The notes below the pieces were generated by a model, which was not told the origin of the DNA, made no database searches, and saw only the letters and a list, made by a program, of their open reading frames with translations. Both the position numbers and the translations under genes were made by a program. A stretch of 64,000 nucleotides of DNA, taken from Pratylenchus scribneri (taxonomy: Eukaryota; Nematoda; Chromadorea; Rhabditida; Pratylenchidae). This document shows, piece by piece, positions 12,801 to 25,422 of this stretch. Where the stretch lies: positions 124,001 through 188,000 of the forward strand of contig JAQSEB010000095.1 in the NCBI GenBank assembly GCA_030063045.1, in the 5' to 3' direction. Numbering within the stretch: position 1 is the stretch's first letter; every line of letters begins with the position of its first letter.

Positions 12801-15800
12801 ATTAAGCTCAATCATTTTGATATCATATTGCTCTAAATTTATTTATTACCAATAATGCAAAATTCACCCGGAAAAAAACATTCAAAAATTTCGAATTTGA
12901 AAAGTAATTGTCCTTCTACCTCCTATTGTGATTTAAATCAGGGTTGCCAGATGGATTTTTACTTTGGGGGGCATTTTGGAAAAAAAGGGGGGCATTTGGG
13001 GGGCATTTTAAGTAAAAAAGGGGGCATTTTGGGGGGCATTTTTAAAAAGTGCCAAAAATGCAAAAATTTTTCCAATAATGGCCGCGCAGCGAAAAACTAG
13101 ACCAAAAATTTGCCGCGCAGCGAAAAATTAGACCAAAAATTTGCCGCGCAGCGAAAAATTAGACCAAAGATTTGCCGCGCAGCGAAAAATTAGACCAAAA
13201 AATAATAAAAAAGGGAAAAAATGACAAAATTTTAAAAAGGGGGCATTTGGGGGGCAACTCGGCTCGGGGGGCAAAAAAGGGGGCAAAATCTCAAAAAGGG
13301 GGCAAATGCCCCCCGTGGGGGGACATTCTGGCAACCCTGATTTAAATGGTCAATTTTAAGGGGAATAAAACGTTCCAAAAATTATTTTATTTTTTTCTAC
13401 AAGCAAATAGGATTTTTTTTCAAAATATCTCTAAAATGCTGCCTTTTTCCCAATTTCTGAGGAAAAAATATTTGTGGGAAGTAAATAGCAGCTGAATGGA
13501 GAACAAGTGAAGAAAGAGGCAGCAACCAATTTTCATATTCTCTCGTCAAAATTCACACTTCTCTAACTGCTCAATGCTCTTTTGGAATAAAAAGAGCGGG
13601 GAAGAGAGGAGCGAATTTGGACGAGAGAGTAGGTGAATTGGTGCTGCCTCCAAGCTCCATTCCCTTGTTCTAAATTCTGCTGCTATTTGCTTCCCACAAA
13701 CATTTTTCACCCCACAAATTGGGAAAATGCAGCATTTGATTAAGTTTAATATTTATTTCATTATTTATTTATTTCCATAATTTTTGGAACGGGAGGTTTT
13801 TTAATCCCCACTTAAATCATTTGATATTTCATTTTTTAAATTTTAGGATGATTCAATAATATTTTACTGAAAAATGAGTGGTATAATACTAAGAAGCATT
13901 ATTGTATTTTATATCAATTTTTGAAAAATTAAATTTGGAATTTATCTTATTAGGGCCCCATAAATGTCTTTGGCCAAAAAAGCGCAAAAAATTTTTTGAT
14001 TATCTAATTCGGTTATTTTCTAGTAAATTAAATGTTGAGCAAACATTTTGACACAAAAATATTCTATATACTATAGGAAGAGCTGCTAAATCCAACTTTT
14101 TTTTATAAATTGTCAATGCGAAAAAAATTGAGTACCCTTTTAAACTTTTATGTAAAAAACTTACAAATGTGTTAAATAGTAGAGAATTGCCCAAAGTTGT
14201 TGTTGATGGCCTTGGATGGAAACGAAATAATAATTGATGCCATGGAAAAGTAAAGACAATGTTTTCAGGAAAACCAACAATAACATTAGCCGATGAACTT
14301 TGAAAATATTCCTTGAGTCCGATTTGCACAACAAATTTGCCCATAAAATTGTGGCCAGCGCAAAAAGGAAAGACATATACACATAAATTGTTGGCTTTGG
14401 CACATCCCCAATGGATAAATATGAGCCAATGTTTCGTTCAACAATGTTCGTCTTTAAAATAAATGAAATATTGGATACAGCATACAGTATATTTCTGTAG
14501 GGAAAAGGCATATCAACGTGTCTTGCCTTTTATAATAACTCATCAGGGATTGGGCCAATTTTGATGATTTTTATTTTAAATTGTGCAGAACGGTTGGTTA
14601 TACAAGGGTATTAATTTTTTTGAATTGACCCAGAATTATTGGACTTTTGCCAAAAAACCATACTATATTAGAATTTGTGGAGTTTTTAGAAATTTTAGGG
14701 AACAATTTTATCAATTCTGAATCAATATAAATTAAATTAATTTCATTCAATAGCCAACTGTTTAATCTATAATAATATAATATGATTATAGAACCATCAA
14801 AATTGCTTTAGTCTTGATTTAAGTATAAATGGCAACAAATTGGACGGCGTTTAGTTAGTCTACCACATTACCGTACCATTGCTTCAGTGCAGAGCCATTT
14901 TTACCTATATCTCAGAAAGAAGGTGACTTTCCGGGAAAATGATATACTTTTTGAAAGCCTAAATTGTCCATGAAAAACAGTATAAATAAGTTATATCCTT
15001 TGGGTAAATGAATTCGAAAATGTAAAATTCGTTTAAAATTCGTATACATAAAAATATAAAATAACTTTTAGAAGACTAGGGGCATGTCGCCTTCCCAAGG
15101 GCTGCTTTCCTATCAGGATCGAGCTATGGCCATAAGAATGGCCGTATATTGAAGCAGCCCCTTTCGAACAAACCGTAAAATCAACGGCAACTCGATCCGA
15201 ATAGCCATGTTCCCTATAATTGAAGCAATTGTGGTAATAAAGGTAATAATAGCCAATTTGATGGCTGTTGAAACGAATGCCAACCTTGAAATTAAAATTC
15301 AATTTAATTTTTTCCAATTATATTTACTTCAGCCGAATATTGTTCATTTTTCTCTGTTAATGGAATGTAGTCAAGATAGGCAGTTTTCTTATTTTTATTT
15401 GAAGAGCCGAATAAATTTTGAAAAAATCCACCAATTTGGGTTTGAATTGCTGTGGATGAATTGCGCTGTAAAATTAATTTTTAATTTTATTGGAGTTAAT
15501 TTCGATGAGTAATATTTCGGTCGGAGAAAGTTTAGTGAGACACAATTCAACAGTTAATGAAGCAATTTTAATGATCCATAATGCATATTATTGCCATATA
15601 TGTTGGCTATATTCAATGGTATATTTAATCATTTTTGGAACAAAAATGCCTTCCCAAGTTTATGGCTAAAAATTCGAAAATAGTCGAGAAAACTCTCAGT
15701 TTCAGAATTATGGCTTAATCTGGCCAAAAATTAATATTTCATGAATGAATAATTTAAATTTGGTGCTAGGGACTAGGGGAACGATTTGGTACCAATATGG

Positions 15801-17690
15801 ATTTTAAATTTATATCAATAATTCAGCAAAGAAATTACCAATTTAGGAAAGCCATAAACCATTGAAAGCCAAAATTGCCCACAATAATTTTTTTTAAATT
15901 TAGTATTAAATTTGTTACAGAAGAAAAATTCGCCTAGCTTAATTTATGTATTAATTTTTAATAAAATTAGAAAGGGTCAATTTGTAATAGGATCTTTTGA
16001 ATTTTCTAATAGTATATCGCTTTCTTTAATTGGTTGCTTTCTTACTTTCTTTTAAGCTTATGGCCAAAATCCTATTCCGGTACCGAATCAGAAATAAAGG
16101 ATTATCTTGTACATTGGATAATCAACATATTGGACTAATTAAAATGCAAATAAACCAAAAATCCAAAATGGCTCATTAGCTGCTGAATTATGGCTCGCCA
16201 AAATTTCTGATAGACAGAAATGGCACAAGGACCGAAAAGTCCCCCATTCCGTGCATTTCACTTACCGTTTCGCCCTCTTCCGAATAAATACAGCTAAAAA
16301 TCGGAGAAATTTTTGATTAATTTTTACAGTAAAATTAACTCTTTTTCCGTGCTATTGCACAATTTGATGTCTTTGATTTGACCAGAGCGAATTATCATAA
16401 GTGATTTTGTGGGAAAATTGAATACAAAAAAGATGACATCAAATCCTTGATCCTGCTGTTCCAATTGGCAAATATGCGGTTTTGTCCGGATTTCCTCAGG
16501 CATTCGTTTGCCTTTACTAAATGTGAAACCAATGCTCCCCTGAAAATAGAATTAATTTGGATAATTTTTCTATGCATGTAACTGGGTTGCCAGCCACCTA
16601 AAAAAATTTATGATTCGACTTCTAAAATCTATGACAGATTTTTCAAATTTTTGGTCTACTTTAAAATGTGTAAAATCTAATATATTGCATTATCTGTATT
16701 TTACTTCATATACTAGTTTGATTTGATGCCTAGATAAAATTTTTTCAAATGGCTATATTTCTTTTTTTTAATGATCCTCCAAAAAATTTCCAAAAAAAAC
16801 GGAACAAGAATTTCGAAAATATTTGAGTATGAAATATGGGAAAAAAAGGCATTTATCCATTATCTGATTGTGATTCAGTTTTGAACACCCTCAAAGTCAG
16901 GCCATGGCTTCTTTAAATTATTAGTATTGGTGGATGGTGGTATTAAATTAATTGACATTTGCGCCCACAAGAGTAAAAGGATGATAGAAGGCGAATCAAA
17001 CTGTCAATCAAATTATCAATAGCAGGGCGAAGGAGGATGGAGGGAATTAATTTCCTTTGCTCTAGAAAATATGGTATTTTTGTTTTTTGCCATCATCATT
17101 TCACATAAAATATAAATATCTAATTGGAAAAATTATTTGATCTTAAAAAATTTCGAAAATTTTTCATTAAATGCTGAATTCAACAATTGGCTTTGTGAAC
17201 TAGAAATAATAAATTATTCATTTTCTTTTGATTGAACTGTGAGACCTTCTCTCACTATTGACAACTTGATTGACAGTTTGATTTGCCTCCAATCATGCTT
17301 TTCCTCTTGTAGGGCCATTCTCCAATAATATTAGTAAATTCCCAAAATTTGAAAACCTCTCAAAATTCTGACAAAAATCATGCAAATGCCAGTTTTCTGG
17401 TAAGATGGCAAGTGGCAACCCTGTAATAACTAATAATATGTGAATTAATTAACCAATTTGTCCTGTTGATTTCCAATTTCAGTCTTCTCCAAAACGGTTT
17501 TTGGTATTGTAAAATTGCTGAGCGAAAAGTCGAGGGTGCCATTTATGCCATATCCGAATTTGGATAACAAAATATTCCGTTGCGATTCATCAATGAAGTT
17601 CAAAGAATGCCTTTTACAAAATCCAATTTGTTGGAAGCAGAAGAGAACAAATAAAAGAATAAAAATATGTTTTGTTGTTTTGTTATTCAT
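9823..17690 (-). CDS. GPR107/GPR108-like seven-TM protein, exon 8 interrupted
   Basis: Eleven exons in continuous phase: 17690-17454, 16539-16328, 16293-16266, 15465-15328, 15284-15174, 14451-14165, 12556-12493, 12446-11884 (split by a MITE), 10785-10644, 10601-10438, 9979-9823. Without the insert the product is 574 aa, the usual family length. An N-terminal signal peptide ([18 protein letters not shown]) leads into a luminal domain. Then come the Lung_7-TM_R core: '[20 protein letters not shown]', '[17 protein letters not shown]', '[19 protein letters not shown]', '[17 protein letters not shown]' and '[16 protein letters not shown]'. The tail is acidic. Family members act in Golgi/endosome trafficking; acting so here is inference. 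A 370-bp hAT-type MITE plus an 8-bp duplication lies in exon 8, after '[10 protein letters not shown]'. The 378 bp keep the reading-frame length but bring in a stop about 35 codons in, so this allele looks broken unless the insert is removed from the RNA. The first exon starts 517 bp from the divergent glycosyltransferase gene. Confidence 0.9.
11963..12332. mobile_element. G-rich hAT-type MITE, copy A (inside an exon)
   Basis: 370 bp. Terminal inverted repeats CAGGGTTGCCAGA/TCTGGCAACCCTG are flanked by a perfect 8-bp duplication ATATCGCT (11955-11962 and 12333-12340), as expected for hAT transposases. The interior has many runs of 5-6 G in 'GGGGGCATTT' modules and three copies of a 31-bp unit beginning CCGCGCAGCGAAAAA. 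It encodes nothing. It splits exon 8 of the GPR107-like gene. Confidence 0.95.
12940..13339. mobile_element. G-rich hAT-type MITE, copy B
   Basis: Same element as copy A, with the same termini and the 8-bp duplication ATTTAAAT (12932-12939 and 13340-13347). It is 400 bp because it carries four rather than three 31-bp CCGCGCAGCG units. It lies in intron 6 of the GPR107-like gene. Confidence 0.95.
13352..13818. mobile_element. Foldback MITE family M3, copy 1
   Basis: Long imperfect palindrome. The ends read TTTTAAGGGGAATAAAA..GTTCCAAAAATTA and its complement. The arms meet near a centre rich in GAGAGAGGAGCGAATTTGG. Inner arm blocks are 'GTGGGAAG.AAATAGCAGCTGAATGGAGAACAAG' type, here given in pieces: GTGGGAAGTAAATAGCAGC at 13477 and its complement at 13677-13698. 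Related copies lie at 35701 and 36529. No coding potential. Confidence 0.8.
16580..17424. mobile_element. Old palindromic element in intron 1 of the GPR107-like gene
   Basis: The ends read TGGGTTGCCAGCCACC and TGGCAACCCTG, similar to the hAT-type MITE termini. The interior holds a second inverted pair, GGCGAATCAAACTGTCAATC (16990) and its complement near 17270. I could not find a clean 8-bp duplication, so it is either old or only related by its ends. Confidence 0.5.
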
Positions 17691-18206
17691 TGTTTGGTTG
17701 TTTTTTGCATTGCACTTTAATTAATTTATTATATATTGTTAATTCATTTGCATTAAAATCTATTAAATCTGTTGTAGATTTTTTTCTTTTTTACAGATAT
17801 TTTGAGACTGGTTTTAAAGATTTTCAAACCAGCTAAATCCAAAATCCTCCTTGTCTTTTCTGGTCTAATCGCATTAAATAAAAAGCTGAAACTGGTTTTG
17901 GATGAAATGTCTTAATCCCAATTAAAAGAAAGTGCTAATATAATAGCTTCATTTATTTATTAGAGAGGGAAAATGGGTTAAAATAGATATTTGTTAATTT
18001 ACTATAGGAAGATTTTTCAATGGAGGGGGGTGGGTACCCTTAAGACGACCCTAACCCTATACCGCCGGATGAATCATAGGGCCTTCTTCACCTCTCCCCA
18101 GCTGACACAAAAAAATCCGCACTTAAGAAGTCCCTACAAATTAACTAAAATGAATTTTTTTTACTTTTTTATTTTATCTAGGTAATTTTTCACAATTCCC
18201 GCTCTC

Positions 18207-21200
18207 ATGTCAAAAAAAATGTTGCCTTCGAAATTTTTATTTGTTGTCACATTCTTTGGATTGGCTTTTGCATTATCAGTACTCCCTTCTGCTGAAAAAA
18301 ATGGAAAAATTTTAATTACATTTGCACCAAAGGCAAAAAGCCACTTTCTTTCATTAGTGCCGTTTATTCGAAGGTTTTTACAATTATAAGATTTAATTTT
18401 ATACAAATTTTATCAGACTTCTTTCCGATGTGTACGATCTTCATATATTGAATATTGTTGACAATTTTGACGAAGTAAAAATATTCAAAAATCAATTAAA
18501 TTCATCCAATAAAATTACATTCCATACAATTCGACTATTCCCATTGAATGATGAAAAGAATGGGAAAAATATCAATAAAATAGTTCAAAATTTAATTTGG
18601 AATAAAACAATGCATTCCCATGATTTGGCCTTTGTATATCAGCAAAGAGCATTGTTATTTTCGAAAATATTGGAAAATCATTCTGATCAGGTTTTAAGGG
18701 TATTTTTTGGCATGAAATGTAAATAAATAAATTTATTTGAGAATTTAATATTTTATTTAAAGGGATGGTATTTAATTTGGCGAAAAAAAAACATTGAAAA
18801 AGGCAAAAAAGCTTTTAATGGTTCCGAGGATTGTCTTAGACCCCCAAACATTATACCCAATAGATAGATCTCGTCAAGACGCATCGAATGGTATATAATT
18901 TGTCATGGTTTGATCAAAAATTAAGGGTTTTAAACCACTTGAACCGTTTTATGTGGTTTGGTTCAAAACCAATTAAACCTTGACAAATTATATACCATTC
19001 ATTCGACGCGTCTTGACGAGCTCTATCCAATGGTATATGGTTGGTGAATTTTGGGCAAACCACTAAATCGTTATAAACTTTTCGCAATTTTCAATACTCT
19101 TTTCGCCATTTTAAATATTTCCCATATTTAAAGTTTGTCTCTTTGCTCAATATTAAATGGGATTTAATTATTCTAAGTGAATTATTCAACATTCATGGCT
19201 TTGGCATTGCCCAATTGCTTCATTCAAGTGCAAAAATTCCCTATATTCTTTTTTGTACGTCGACTTCGTTGAGTTCCACTGATTATAGTCGAGCAATTGG
19301 TTGGCATTAATTTGCGAAAAAAAATTTTTAAAAATTTGTAGGCTCAAATTTGGTTTCAATTCCGCATCGTTTTACTTCAATTCCCTCAAATGCTTTTGAT
19401 GGATTTCAACCAAAGAAATTTGCTCATCGATTAGAAAATATTATTGAAGCTTTGCTTGATCATGCTTCTTCTTATTATATCGGTTTCATTTTTGAAATTT
19501 TTTGAAATAATTTTAGAAGATGGATTATACATATACAGTGTCACATGCAAATCAAAAAAAATTTGGATAATTTCCAATCCAAATCATTAATCTTTTATTT
19601 TAAAGTTCAGCAGATCGAATAAAATTATAGAATGGTTGAAATTGATAAGCATTGCAATTAAAATTAAATTTGGAAAATTTTATTTCCAATGCTTATCCAA
19701 AATTTGACTAATAAAAATTTATTTAATTCATCCAATTTCGGCTCCTTGAAATAACTTGATTTGGATTCAACACAAATTATTAAATAAGGCCCAAAAATTT
19801 AAACATAAGGGTTCCGATTCTACCAATCGATATGATATTACAACTTGGACCTAATTAAATAATTCATTCAGTAAAATTCAGAACAAGTCTTATAATTAGA
19901 ATTTGGAGAGGCTATAAAATTTTTGAAAATTTTCTCTCCCAACTTTTTGCTATCAAATCTATTAAAAGACTATCATAAATATTTTGTTTTTTAATAAAAT
20001 TTCTTTTTAAAAAGATAATTTTGCCATTGCACCAAAGTTGCCTGTTTTAATTGGACAAAATGCCCTTTTTAGTTTTGGCAAAATTCATGCTAAAAGTGCA
20101 CTCACCATTACGGATACTGTTGCCTATTTGGGCTTTCCAAAACCTGGTTACTTTTACATTTAATTAAATTTATATTTTATTGTATCAAAAAATTCTAATT
20201 TTTGAATTGAAAATTTTGGTTAAATTCAATGATTTTATTAATAAATTAATTAAATTATAAATTCTTAATTTTCGATGGGTAAATTTTTGGCTTAAGTTAA
20301 TATTTAATTTTTTAAATATTTATAATATTAATTAAACACTTTTTCCAGAAGAAAGAAGCCTTCTAAATTTGGATGCTCATTGTGAACAAATTTTTCCACT
20401 TGAAGGAGAATTAAAGAATTTCGTTGATGATCCGATTTCAAAGGGTCCATTTTGCAATAATTTATTTATTATTTCGAATTTATTAGGCACCGTCTACATT
20501 GCATTTGGTACATTTATTTCACTTGATCTTGCTCCACCAAATTTTTTGTACAATTTTCTTATTGCTTTCAAACATTTTCCCGAATATCGATTCATTTTTT
20601 CAATGCCAAATTATTCAAATTTTTCCAAATTGAATGATTCCATTTCATCTTCGGCATCATCAAATATTCGTTTGGTAAAATGGGCACCACAATTAAATTT
20701 GCTTGGACATAAAAAGACGAAATTATTTATTACACATTGTGGTTTAAAAAGGTTTATAAATATGCAAAACATTTAAAAAATATTCTCATTTAGTATCAAA
20801 GAGGCAATTTGTACAGAAACACCAATGTTGGCTATGCCAATGTATGCCGAACAAAATCACAATGCAAAATTAATATATCAATATGGTTTGGGTTTATTAT
20901 TGAACAAGGTATAATTTTCATTTTCTATCAAAAATTATAAATGAAAATTTAGAAAATTATTAAATTTAATGGATTAGCAAAAATGAAAGATGATGTATAA
21001 AGGAAAAAGGGGGAAGAAAGAATTAGTTGAATGAGGAATGGGTTACGGTAGATGTAAAAATCAAAAATAAGAATTCAATTTAATTAAATTCATAATTTTT
21101 TCTGAATTAAATAAAATATAAAAATCAAAACCATCCGGAAGAATGCATTTTGGTCAACATTTTCTAAAGTTATAAAACAAATTTAAAGAAAATACCAGTA

Positions 21201-21747
21201 TTTTTTTTTAATTCCCCATTCTCTAATAATAATTTCCCACCTTTTCAGCACAAGGGTGAAAAATAAATTCCCTATGCAATATTAAAAGAGTATTTACGGT
21301 AACTAAAAGCGAACTTTACCGTACACCTTCCTTTATCTAATTTATCATTCCCCTTCTCATCCATCTTTTATTTTTATCTATTATTTTTGTATTTTTATTA
21401 AGATTAAAAATGAAATAAGCATATTTTTTTAAATTTATATAATAAAATAAATCAACTTTTAATATAATTAATTTTTTCAGTTCTCGATCAATTCCAATAA
21501 TCTGCAATCATTGATCAGCCAATTGTTGAATGATTCAATTTATTTAGAAAGGGCAAAGAAAATGAAAAGAATATTTTTGGACAGGCCAGCTGATGAACTC
21601 GATATTTTTTCATTCCATATTCGGAAATTGATTTCAATAGGAAAAATTTTATCTGCTGAAAAATTTACTCATTTACTGTGCAAAGAATTGAATTTCTTGA
21701 ATTATTTCTCTTCGTTAATTTTATTTTTTATTTACTTATTTTCATAA
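18207..21747 (+). CDS. UDP-glucuronosyl/glucosyltransferase (GT1 family)
   Basis: Nine exons in continuous phase: 18207-18373, 18417-18690, 19134-19299, 19342-19482, 20015-20146, 20349-20444, 20487-20751, 20794-20908, 21481-21747, giving 540 aa, normal for nematode UGTs. The N-terminus is a signal peptide (FLFVVTFFGLAFALSVLPSA), then the acceptor-binding half with 'KILITFAPKAKSHF'. The C-terminal donor-binding half has 'KGTVYIAFGTF' across a 42-bp intron, 'VKWAPQLNLLGHKKTKLFIT' with 'HCGLKS', and 'PMYAEQNHNA', which together make the UGT signature. The tail ends in a hydrophobic anchor (FSSLILFFIYLFS). Such enzymes conjugate sugars to small lipophilic molecules at the ER lumen and are used in detoxification; the substrate is unknown. 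Intron 2 is filled by an M1 MITE ending just before the acceptor. It shares its upstream region with the divergent GPR107-like gene. Confidence 0.92.
18770..19130. mobile_element. Palindromic MITE family M1, copy in UGT intron 2
   Basis: Foldback element with arms 'GGCGAA(A)AA..CGGTT..TTAGACCCCCAAAC' and complement 'AACCACTAAA.CGTTATAAACTTTTCGC'. The inner arm blocks are ATCGAATGGTATATAATTTG and its complement. Several other copies occur in this window (27.2, 29.6, 31.4, 32.3, 40.5, 45.9 and 51.1 kb). The UGT exon-3 acceptor lies only a few bases after its right end. Confidence 0.85.
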
Positions 21748-22247
21748 ATTTAATGCAAATTTATTCAATTAAAATTTATGAAAATGGATATTCCCAATTT
21801 TAAAATTGTTCCATTACACTCGAGAACGCTGGACTTAAATTCAATGTGCAATTTAAAAACTTGTAAAGTTAATTGTTAACTAAGTAACTTTATCATATCA
21901 ACAAAATAAATTCTGAATAAAATAAATTTCAAGTAAATTTACTCAATCTTCCAGCTTGATCAGAATTGTTTAATTAATCCTACTTGGTTCGCTGTTTTAA
22001 ATGGTTTTTTATACAAACAAAAGATGTATTTTATCTGAGATTAAGTCAGAAATATTAATAGAATTTTGTTCAAAGCCTATCGATTTAATTATATTGAAAT
22101 AATTTTTTGCAAGATGTGTAAATTGTAAAAATAAGTATTGTTATTCAAAATTAAACATTATCAGAATTCAGAATTGTCTATATGTTTGTAAATATGTCCC
22201 ATTCCTTTCCACATCACTGCTGCTGCTGGATAAGTTGACCAAATTGT

Positions 22248-24185
22248 TTAAAGCGCCATTCTTCTTTTCCAAAATTGGCGCGAATTGTATTGTCCTCGTA
22301 GTACGTGGTGATGGCCGGGAAAAGTTGAAGGGTCATAAAATGTTTCGGCAATTCAGCTTTTCCTGAATTTGAATAATTTTGAAAAATATTAATTTTATGT
22401 TTTATTAAATTTAAATTATATTATTTTACCCAGTAATTTGCCATTGCATGTAGAAAAACAGTGCATTGATGAATTTGCTGGGGAATGGATAATGCCAGTG
22501 CCAATCACATCTCCTTCCTCGAACCATCCATGGATATTTTCAAATGTATTGTGAGTAGCTGGACCAGTAGTTATTCCTCCTTTGTGAGATATTTTAATTG
22601 CATTCGTTCTCCATAGATCATTTCCTTCCAATGGAAATTCTTGAGTACAAAATCCAATGTTAACGTCATATCTGAATTGATGCATAGAATTAATTACTTA
22701 TTTATTTGGTTCATTGAAAATATAAAATATGCACGTTTAAATGCAAATCTAAATATGCGAATTTTGTAATTTTTAATTTATATATTTTTGCTTTAACTTT
22801 TCCAAAAGTTCCAATCTATGCAAAAAAAAATGGGAAAAAATTATTTTTAAAACTATTCACATTTCATAAAATATTAATCAAATTTGAATATTGTTATAAT
22901 TCGCGCCCCTTAATAATTATTGATTGGTAAAAAAATATTTGATTATTCTGAAAATTGTATTGAATATTTTGGATCCATTTATATTTAATTTAAAATTGAT
23001 GGCGATATTATTATTTATATTTATTTATTTATTGAATAAAATACCCTTGTATCTTTAACAATTCAACTTCAAAATAAAAGGCAATTTTCATTGTATTATC
23101 ATTCAAATTGAATGCCGGAACGGGCGAAACGGCTCGAACGCAATTGTGTACTAAAAAAAATAATTCTTAAAATTTTCCATGGCTTTATTATTTACTTCGA
23201 TTTCTTCCAGTATACTTAGCGACGAATCCATCCTCCGAAATGGTCAAATCACGGCCACAATCCTTCCAATTCGTACTCCATTTGTATGCACCCCAAAAGT
23301 GCAGAAAATAGACAATGTGTGATTTCGCATTTAAATGAAGTTTTGGCCAACATAATTGCTGGAATGTCCAACAGGATGTGCTCAATTTGGAGTCGGCCAT
23401 TTCCATTCGCTTGATCCAAGCCAAAACTTCGTTTAACCAAATTGGCAATCTAAATCTAAACATTTTTAAAAAAAATAATTTTTAATTTATTTAACCTCTT
23501 TCGCGATGCCATTTTGGCTCCTTTTTCATTGATTTTTTCTACCAAATCGGTCAAATTCTTTTCAAACATTTCTTTGGAACTTGGATCGGAAGCAATTGGT
23601 TGCCGTTGATCATTTTGCTTAATTTTAAAATTATCCAAATTGTTTGACTAAATTTTAAAAATATTGACATTTATGGTTGTGATTTTCAAATATTTTCTTA
23701 ATTAGTAATAATAACCCCAGTAGTTTATAATAAATAATAAAGGATTGAACAAATTTTAAAAGCAGACACTTGACTATCTATTGATAATAATTTTTTTTAT
23801 TGTCAGAAATGATGAAGTTTTGCCTAAAAAACATTTAAAAAAAAGGATGTATTGATAATAATTCCTACAATTCTGTACAATTTTAAATATTATTATCGTT
23901 AGATAACCAAATAATTTTATTGCAAAATTATCATAATTGGTTCATTCCTTAATTAGTTATTATAAACATCGCTAAGTTGGTTCAGCAACAAATTGGTTTT
24001 TTTCCTGTCGGTAAACTAACTTTGAATTTTTCCGCTTTCATCACTCCAATTTCTTCCACCAGTTTTGCATTTTGTTCCTTCACCTCTGTGTTTTGCTTCG
24101 TCAATTCGGCATTTTGTTCCTCAAGCTTTTCCAATTTTTTCTTCAGATTAATGATTTCGTCGGCCATCGAATTGTCGTCAGACAT
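22248..24185 (-). pseudogene. Coiled-coil B30.2/SPRY protein, frameshifted last exon
   Basis: Exons 24185-24021, 23647-23496, 23455-23196, 23150-23045, 22671-22430 and 22363 onward. Exon 1 gives a cytosolic start without signal peptide and a coiled coil (IINLKKKLEKLEEQNAELTK). From exon 3 on there is a SPRY domain: 'NWKDCGRDLTISEDGFVAKY', 'CVRAVSPVPAFNL', 'AFYFEVELLKIQG', 'VNIGFCTQEFPLEGNDLWR' and 'WFEEGDVIGTGI', then 'NGKLLGKAELPKHF' and 'LQLF'. The expected SPRY end (LFPAITTYYEDN..IRANFG) is present only in the next frame: a run of five T (minus strand, at 22320-22324) shifts the frame, so translation stops at 22248 instead of 22214. This is a true one-base insertion or a homopolymer error. 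SPRY domains bind protein partners; related tylenchid families include secreted effectors, but this one lacks a secretion signal. Confidence 0.8.
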
Positions 24186-24912
24186 TTTTCCTAATTCTCA
24201 ATGAAATTTTTTAATTTATAAGAATAGTTTTTTGATCTAATAATTAAAATAATTATTTTAAATTTAAATTCTTAATTTAAAAATGCAAATAAGTAAAACC
24301 ATTTAAGAAGGCCAATTTTTCTCCATGAAAAATATTTGTATTTTAGGTGAATGAGAAGAAAATGACAGAGATTTGCTATATTCATCATTATTTAATTTAC
24401 TTGAAAAAGGCAAAATTTAATTCAAATGTTTTTCCTCTAGAAATTTTTTAAATATTTTCCTATTTTCCCAATCCATCAAAATTTGTGCCTAAGCTTTAAT
24501 GTGTCGATCAAAAATAAAGGCATTCAATGTTAATGGAATGCTTGGGAAAATTGCCTTGCGCAAATATTTGAATATTCTTTTTTTTTCAAAATTTTATAAT
24601 GTATTTGGTTTGAGGCAATTTTCCCATCCATCACTCCAGCAGTTGCTTTTGTCCATTGGATCCAAATTCCAAATCATTCCCATTTCCCTAACAAATATTC
24701 CAATTCAAACATTTTTTCTGAATTTGTGAATGACAATGACAATTAAATTATTTTGTCCAATGAAAAATTCCCAACCAATAATAAGCTATTTATATTTTTA
24801 TAAAATGTAAAAGAAAGATTATTCACTTTTTTGTTGAGTTTGGGATTTGAAAATTCCGGAGCGAGACGGTTTGTGGTGCTGCCATTTTGTGGTGAAAGCT
24901 AATCTAATTTTA
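24186..24912. other. AT-rich spacer, nothing recognised
   Basis: Upstream region of the SPRY gene. Short frames on both strands around 24500-24730 have no family signature. No repeat family of this window was seen here. Confidence 0.4.
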
Positions 24913-25078
24913 AGGGGGAAGCGCGAACGCTATCCCCCGCACTCAAAAATTTAGCTGTGGGCCTATCCCAGTTCGGGACCGCCCTGCGGGTCAACCCCAC
25001 TCGAAAGTGCAATGAGGGAGTCTCGCCACAGATGTCCTGCCTTCTTTGATCGCAGGAACATCCCAGCCAGGTAAGTTT
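24913..25078 (-). ncRNA. U1: U1 snRNA, copy 2
   Basis: Same RNA as at 9001-9165 with two clear differences. Stem-loop I carries an extra A in the U1-70K loop (GAUCAAAGAAG rather than GAUCAAGAAG), and one stem base is G instead of A, which makes stem I fully paired. The 5' AAACUUACCUGG, Sm site and 3' hairpin are intact. It is divergent from U5 copy 2 with about 345 bp between. Whether the longer loop still binds U1-70K is unknown. Confidence 0.95.
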
Positions 25079-25191
25079 ATGGAGCAGCGAATTTTCGCCT
25101 TTTCCCCTTCCCTTCATTGGAAATTGGAATGGGATTCATTATTCCATTAGGGAAGCAATATTCGGGTGAGCGAAACAAAAAGAGGAAATAG

Positions 25192-25209
25192 CACTCTGCC
25201 TCACCACAG
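25192..25209 (-). promoter_or_regulatory. Upstream motif of U1 copy 2
   Basis: On the minus strand reads CTGTGGTGAGGCAGAGTG, about 114 bp before the U1 start. Counterpart of the block at 9279-9296 and similar to the one before SL1 RNA. Confidence 0.4.
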
Positions 25210-25422
25210 TGAATGAATTTAGACGAGGAAAGAAGAAGGAAACAGTGAGAGCGAGTGGTGCAGAAATAAATGTGCTATGGTGAAAGAAGAGACTCGTAGA
25301 GTATGGGGAAAAAAAAGCAAAGAGTACGCTTTCTTGAGAACATTCATTCCCATGCTGGCTGCTTTCCATAAAAAATTTGCTGCATTAATTTGTATATAAA
25401 GTCTATTTTCCTATATTAATTT

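Noticed and set aside
19517..19600. Extra UGT exon between exons 4 and 5
   Set aside because: The short frame after the AG at 19516 has no usable donor, while direct joining of 19482 to 20015 keeps phase and gives a normal UGT length.
22214..24185. Secreted SPRYSEC-type effector
   Set aside because: The protein starts with a charged coiled coil and has no signal peptide; only the SPRY domain is supported.
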